From Rostratula benghalensis (lineage: Eukaryota; Chordata; Aves; Charadriiformes; Rostratulidae), in NCBI GenBank assembly GCA_013399305.1, contig VXAI01000140.1:1853394-1917393 (forward strand): 64,000 nucleotides of DNA. Reading direction: 5' to 3'. Each line of letters begins with the position of its first letter. Position 1 is the stretch's first letter. A program made the translations under genes and the position numbers. Below are positions 61,613-64,000 of the stretch, piece by piece. The notes below the pieces were generated by a model that made no database searches, had not been told where the DNA came from, and saw only the letters and a list, made by a program, of their open reading frames with translations.

Positions 61613-61913
61613 TGCCCTGGTTCAGCCTCAGAGGGCAACAAAGACATGGCAGCCGCTCTCTCTCAAGTCCCTCCACAGCCGGGAGGAGAAAAGTCAGAAG
61701 AAAAAGGCAAAACTCATGGGTTGGGATAAAGGTGGTTTACAGAACAACAGAACAGGAACTCGGATAGAGAAGCAGATAAACACGGTACTGACCCCACCGC
61801 AGCCCGGACTGTCCCCCAGCCAAGCGCCACCCCAGGACAGAAAGTATTTCCAATACCTGTGCCCCTCCTAGAGCCAGGGGACAATTAACCCTATCCCTCC
61901 CGGAACCAGGACC
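61613..61913 (-). mobile_element. Solo LTR of avian ERVL type (-), 301 bp
   Basis: On the minus strand it opens GGTCCTGGTTCCGG...GGGATAGGGTTAATT (expected TGTCCTGG; first base apparently mutated). Near its end are TTCTGTTGTTCTGTAAAC, TTATCCCAACCCATGAGTTTT and a GGGAGAGC-type GC-rich block, finishing CAGGGCA. This is the layout of the abundant avian ERVL LTR. It is flanked by the exact 5-bp repeat CAACC (61608-61612 and 61914-61918), the size usual for class III elements. No internal viral sequence lies beside it, so it is a solo LTR from LTR-LTR recombination. It is shorter than typical copies, implying internal loss. Confidence 0.82.
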
Positions 61914-61963
61914 CAACCTTTACTAGCTGCCTTCCCAATATTAACTCAAATAATTTCAGGCTT

Positions 61964-61982
61964 CACACACACACACACACAC
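61964..61982. repeat. (CA)n microsatellite
   Basis: Nine and a half uninterrupted CA units. An A17 run at 62042-62058 lies 60 bp further on. Confidence 0.95.
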
Positions 61983-62802
61983 TTGAGTGCTGCCAAGTAA
62001 GAACTTTTGCTGGCAACTTTTCTTAATCTAGAGGAACTGGTAAAAAAAAAAAAAAAAAGTCTATTGAAAAGTTCACTGATCCAATTTAATTTTCCCTATT
62101 ACTGCTTAAACGCTTGAAGTCTCTATGACAATAAGGGAACAGTGGGCATGTTTGTTGAAAGAGCAAACCCTCACTCCTGCACAAACTGTGAAACCAGTCA
62201 TTTATGCATAACTTAGACATTTACTATGGTTCCCACAGAACTACTGGTTTCTCACCTAGGGATGCCTGCTTTTATAAGACCCTATTTTCATGGCTAATGG
62301 GCACTATCTTGTGCTATTACAAGTGATGGAGCACCTATAGACTAGTAAGACCTATTAAAAGTGACTCAGGCAGCTAGGAACACCTCCATATCCATTTCCA
62401 ATTCCTGAGGCTGGGATGGCACGAAGTATCAGTCAGTCTCAGTCCAGTTCATGTGACAGATGTCAGAAAAGACAGTCTGTCCTGTCACTCTGCTTCTTTC
62501 CCAAGGAAGCTGTTGCATTCCCTAAGAAGATTGTCACCTCTAATAAATTTTTTTCAAGTTTAATGAGAGGTTCATCTTCCATCCCGCCCAAGCTCCAGGA
62601 TGCAATCTCCTGACCACACTGCAGGCTGCAAGCTGGAGTCATCCCACTCTCCTGATTTACCTTGTGTCACAGTAGCAGTTCAAAATGTTTCACGAGGAAA
62701 CAAGCAAGCAAAGGAGCTTCCTTTCCCAGTAAACTTCTGACAAAACTTGCTCATCCAGGCATGTTTGACACAGGCAGACTGTTTTAAAAAAAACACAGAG
62801 CC
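61983..62802. other. Between LTR/microsatellite and CR1; no recognised feature
   Basis: Holds the A17 run at 62042-62058 and otherwise ordinary sequence. A 65-codon frame at 62416-62613 (+) has no motif. Confidence 0.45.
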
Positions 62803-63172
62803 ATAGAATCATCAAGGTTGGAAGTGACCTTTAAGATCATCAAGTCCAACCATTAACCCATCGGGTTAACCCATGTCCCTCAGCACCACATCTGTAAGCC
62901 GTTTAAAAACCTCCAGGGGTGGTGACTCCACCACTTCCTGGGAAATCTGATCCAATGCTTGACAACCCTTGCAGTGAAGAAATTTTTCCCAAGATCCATC
63001 CCAAACGTCCCCGGTCTTGTCCTATTGCCTGCTCCTTAGGAGAAGAGACCAACCACACCTGGCTACACCCTCTTTTCAGTGAGTTGTAGAGAGCAAGGTC
63101 TCCCCTTGGCCTCCTTTTCCCTAGGCTGAACAGGCTCAGTTCATCCTCCCACCTTTTCTGCCACACTGACTT
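62803..63172 (-). mobile_element. CR1 LINE, 5'-truncated 3' end (-)
   Basis: The left edge shows CCATAGAATCATCAAGGTTGGAAGTGACC, then CAGCACCACATCTGTAAGC, CTTGTCCTATTGCCTGC and the GGAGAAGAGACC block, continuing to the reversed AGCCTAGGG segment. It is the same orientation class as 9034-9310 but belongs to the type with the CCATTAACCC head. Confidence 0.95.
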
Positions 63173-64000
63173 AACTCAAGGGATTAGAAAGCTAAAGTTG
63201 TCTCAAAAAAAAAAAGAGAGCTTAAGTCAGTATGCATATTGGTTTGATACTGTTACAAGGAGAAAGAGATGTTCAAAGTACGAACAGGGTCCAGTGTGAT
63301 ACTTGGTTATTTCACTCCCAGGAGCACAGTGTAAGGAAACATTTTAAAGCCTGCAACACACAGTCACTGCAAAATGGGTTTAGCTGTGAGGGGTCTCTAA
63401 AATAAGCGATGAAGGAGAGGGTTCATAGGCCTGATCTGCCCTCTTCAGCACACATTGAATCTCCACTGGCACCAGAGGGTATTGGAAACAGCAAGAAGGC
63501 CAGACCTGGCCTCTCAGCATACCTTGGTACTGAGCTTTAGCTACAACTTCTACACTTGCACTGTAAAGGACTTGCCCAATGCTGTCATTTGGGTTTAGTG
63601 CTGACTGTCTTCATTTCCACATGTCACTGTGGCTGTGCCTCAGACCAGGCTTAGGACTGCTGAGCGGTCATGCACTCCTGTGCATCCCAGCCATGATAGC
63701 AAATAGGCCTAGTTGCCCCAAGCCACAGTAAATGGTGTTTGAGCAACTAGGCAGCCCTACCAGCATTGCAGGAACTGCCTCACAGCTCCCAGAATTTCTT
63801 CATACCTGCTACATGGGGCTTGTGAAACCTGAGCAAACAAATGCTTTGCATCACTGTCAGAGGAACTTCCCCATCCTCCTCCCCCATAGCAGCGGAAAAC
63901 GTTTGCTCAGGATGTTGCTCATAGTGGTGGTCACCACTCTTATGCATAAAAAAATAAAGCAAAACCTCAAACCAGATACACTATTCCTCTAACACAATAT
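63173..64000. other. Right end of window, no recognised feature
   Basis: Ordinary mixed sequence with an A11 run near 63207. No exon of SHLD1 or of the expected next neighbour GPCPD1 was recognised. Confidence 0.45.

Noticed and set aside
1..64000. CRISPR arrays, bacterial operons, phage or tRNA/rRNA genes
   Set aside because: Nothing of the kind is present; all repeats are of vertebrate type and no tRNA or rRNA sequence was recognised.

Overview
This is vertebrate nuclear DNA, almost certainly from a bird. Three things point there: about ten degenerate CR1 LINE 3' ends on both strands, several with the avian ATTCTATG-type tail; avian-type endogenous retroviral pieces; and a conserved gene pair. 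There are no prokaryotic genes. The long intron and intergenic spaces, splice-delimited coding pieces and a 601-base N gap inside a CpG-rich stretch fit a draft avian assembly. Only two host genes could be supported by sequence. Both lie on the minus strand, in the same relative order and orientation as CHGB and SHLD1 on human 20p12.3.

Layout. At 661-704 is a 44-bp internal exon of CHGB (chromogranin B), covering the signal-peptide cleavage region and mature N-terminus; the rest of the gene lies left of the window. CHGB intron 1 runs to a CpG-rich block (about 4130-5300) interrupted by the N gap (4500-5100). The block holds a full CRE palindrome (4328-4335) flanked by two half-sites and is the likely CHGB promoter; exon 1 was not found and is probably in the gap. 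From 5.3 to 22.7 kb is intergenic DNA with CR1 copies (6426-6817 +, 9034-9310 -, 12826-13110 -, a doubled copy at 17690-18163 +) and a 49-bp tandem duplication.

At 23414-23934 lies one large terminal coding exon of SHLD1 (shieldin subunit 1), with a splice acceptor and 172 codons before the stop; the initiator ATG is in an unidentified exon to the right. From about 24 kb to the end the DNA is most simply upstream intron and flank of SHLD1. It carries CR1 copies (25670-25896 +, a 5' ORF2 fragment 30780-31495 +, 34953-35270 -, 49995-50292 +, 62803-63172 -), a 994-bp internally deleted alpharetrovirus-like provirus (32328-33321) with an exact 6-bp target duplication, a 301-bp ERVL-type solo LTR (61613-61913, -) with a 5-bp target duplication, a 120-bp repeat present twice 1.5 kb apart, and two hairpin-forming inverted repeats.

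CHGB acts in the regulated secretory pathway and SHLD1 in DNA double-strand-break end protection; they are neighbours by synteny, not by function. I saw no evidence of a novel multigene system. The most notable items are the miniature provirus, the 27-bp-stem hairpin at 45352-45439, and the CRE triplet beside the gap.
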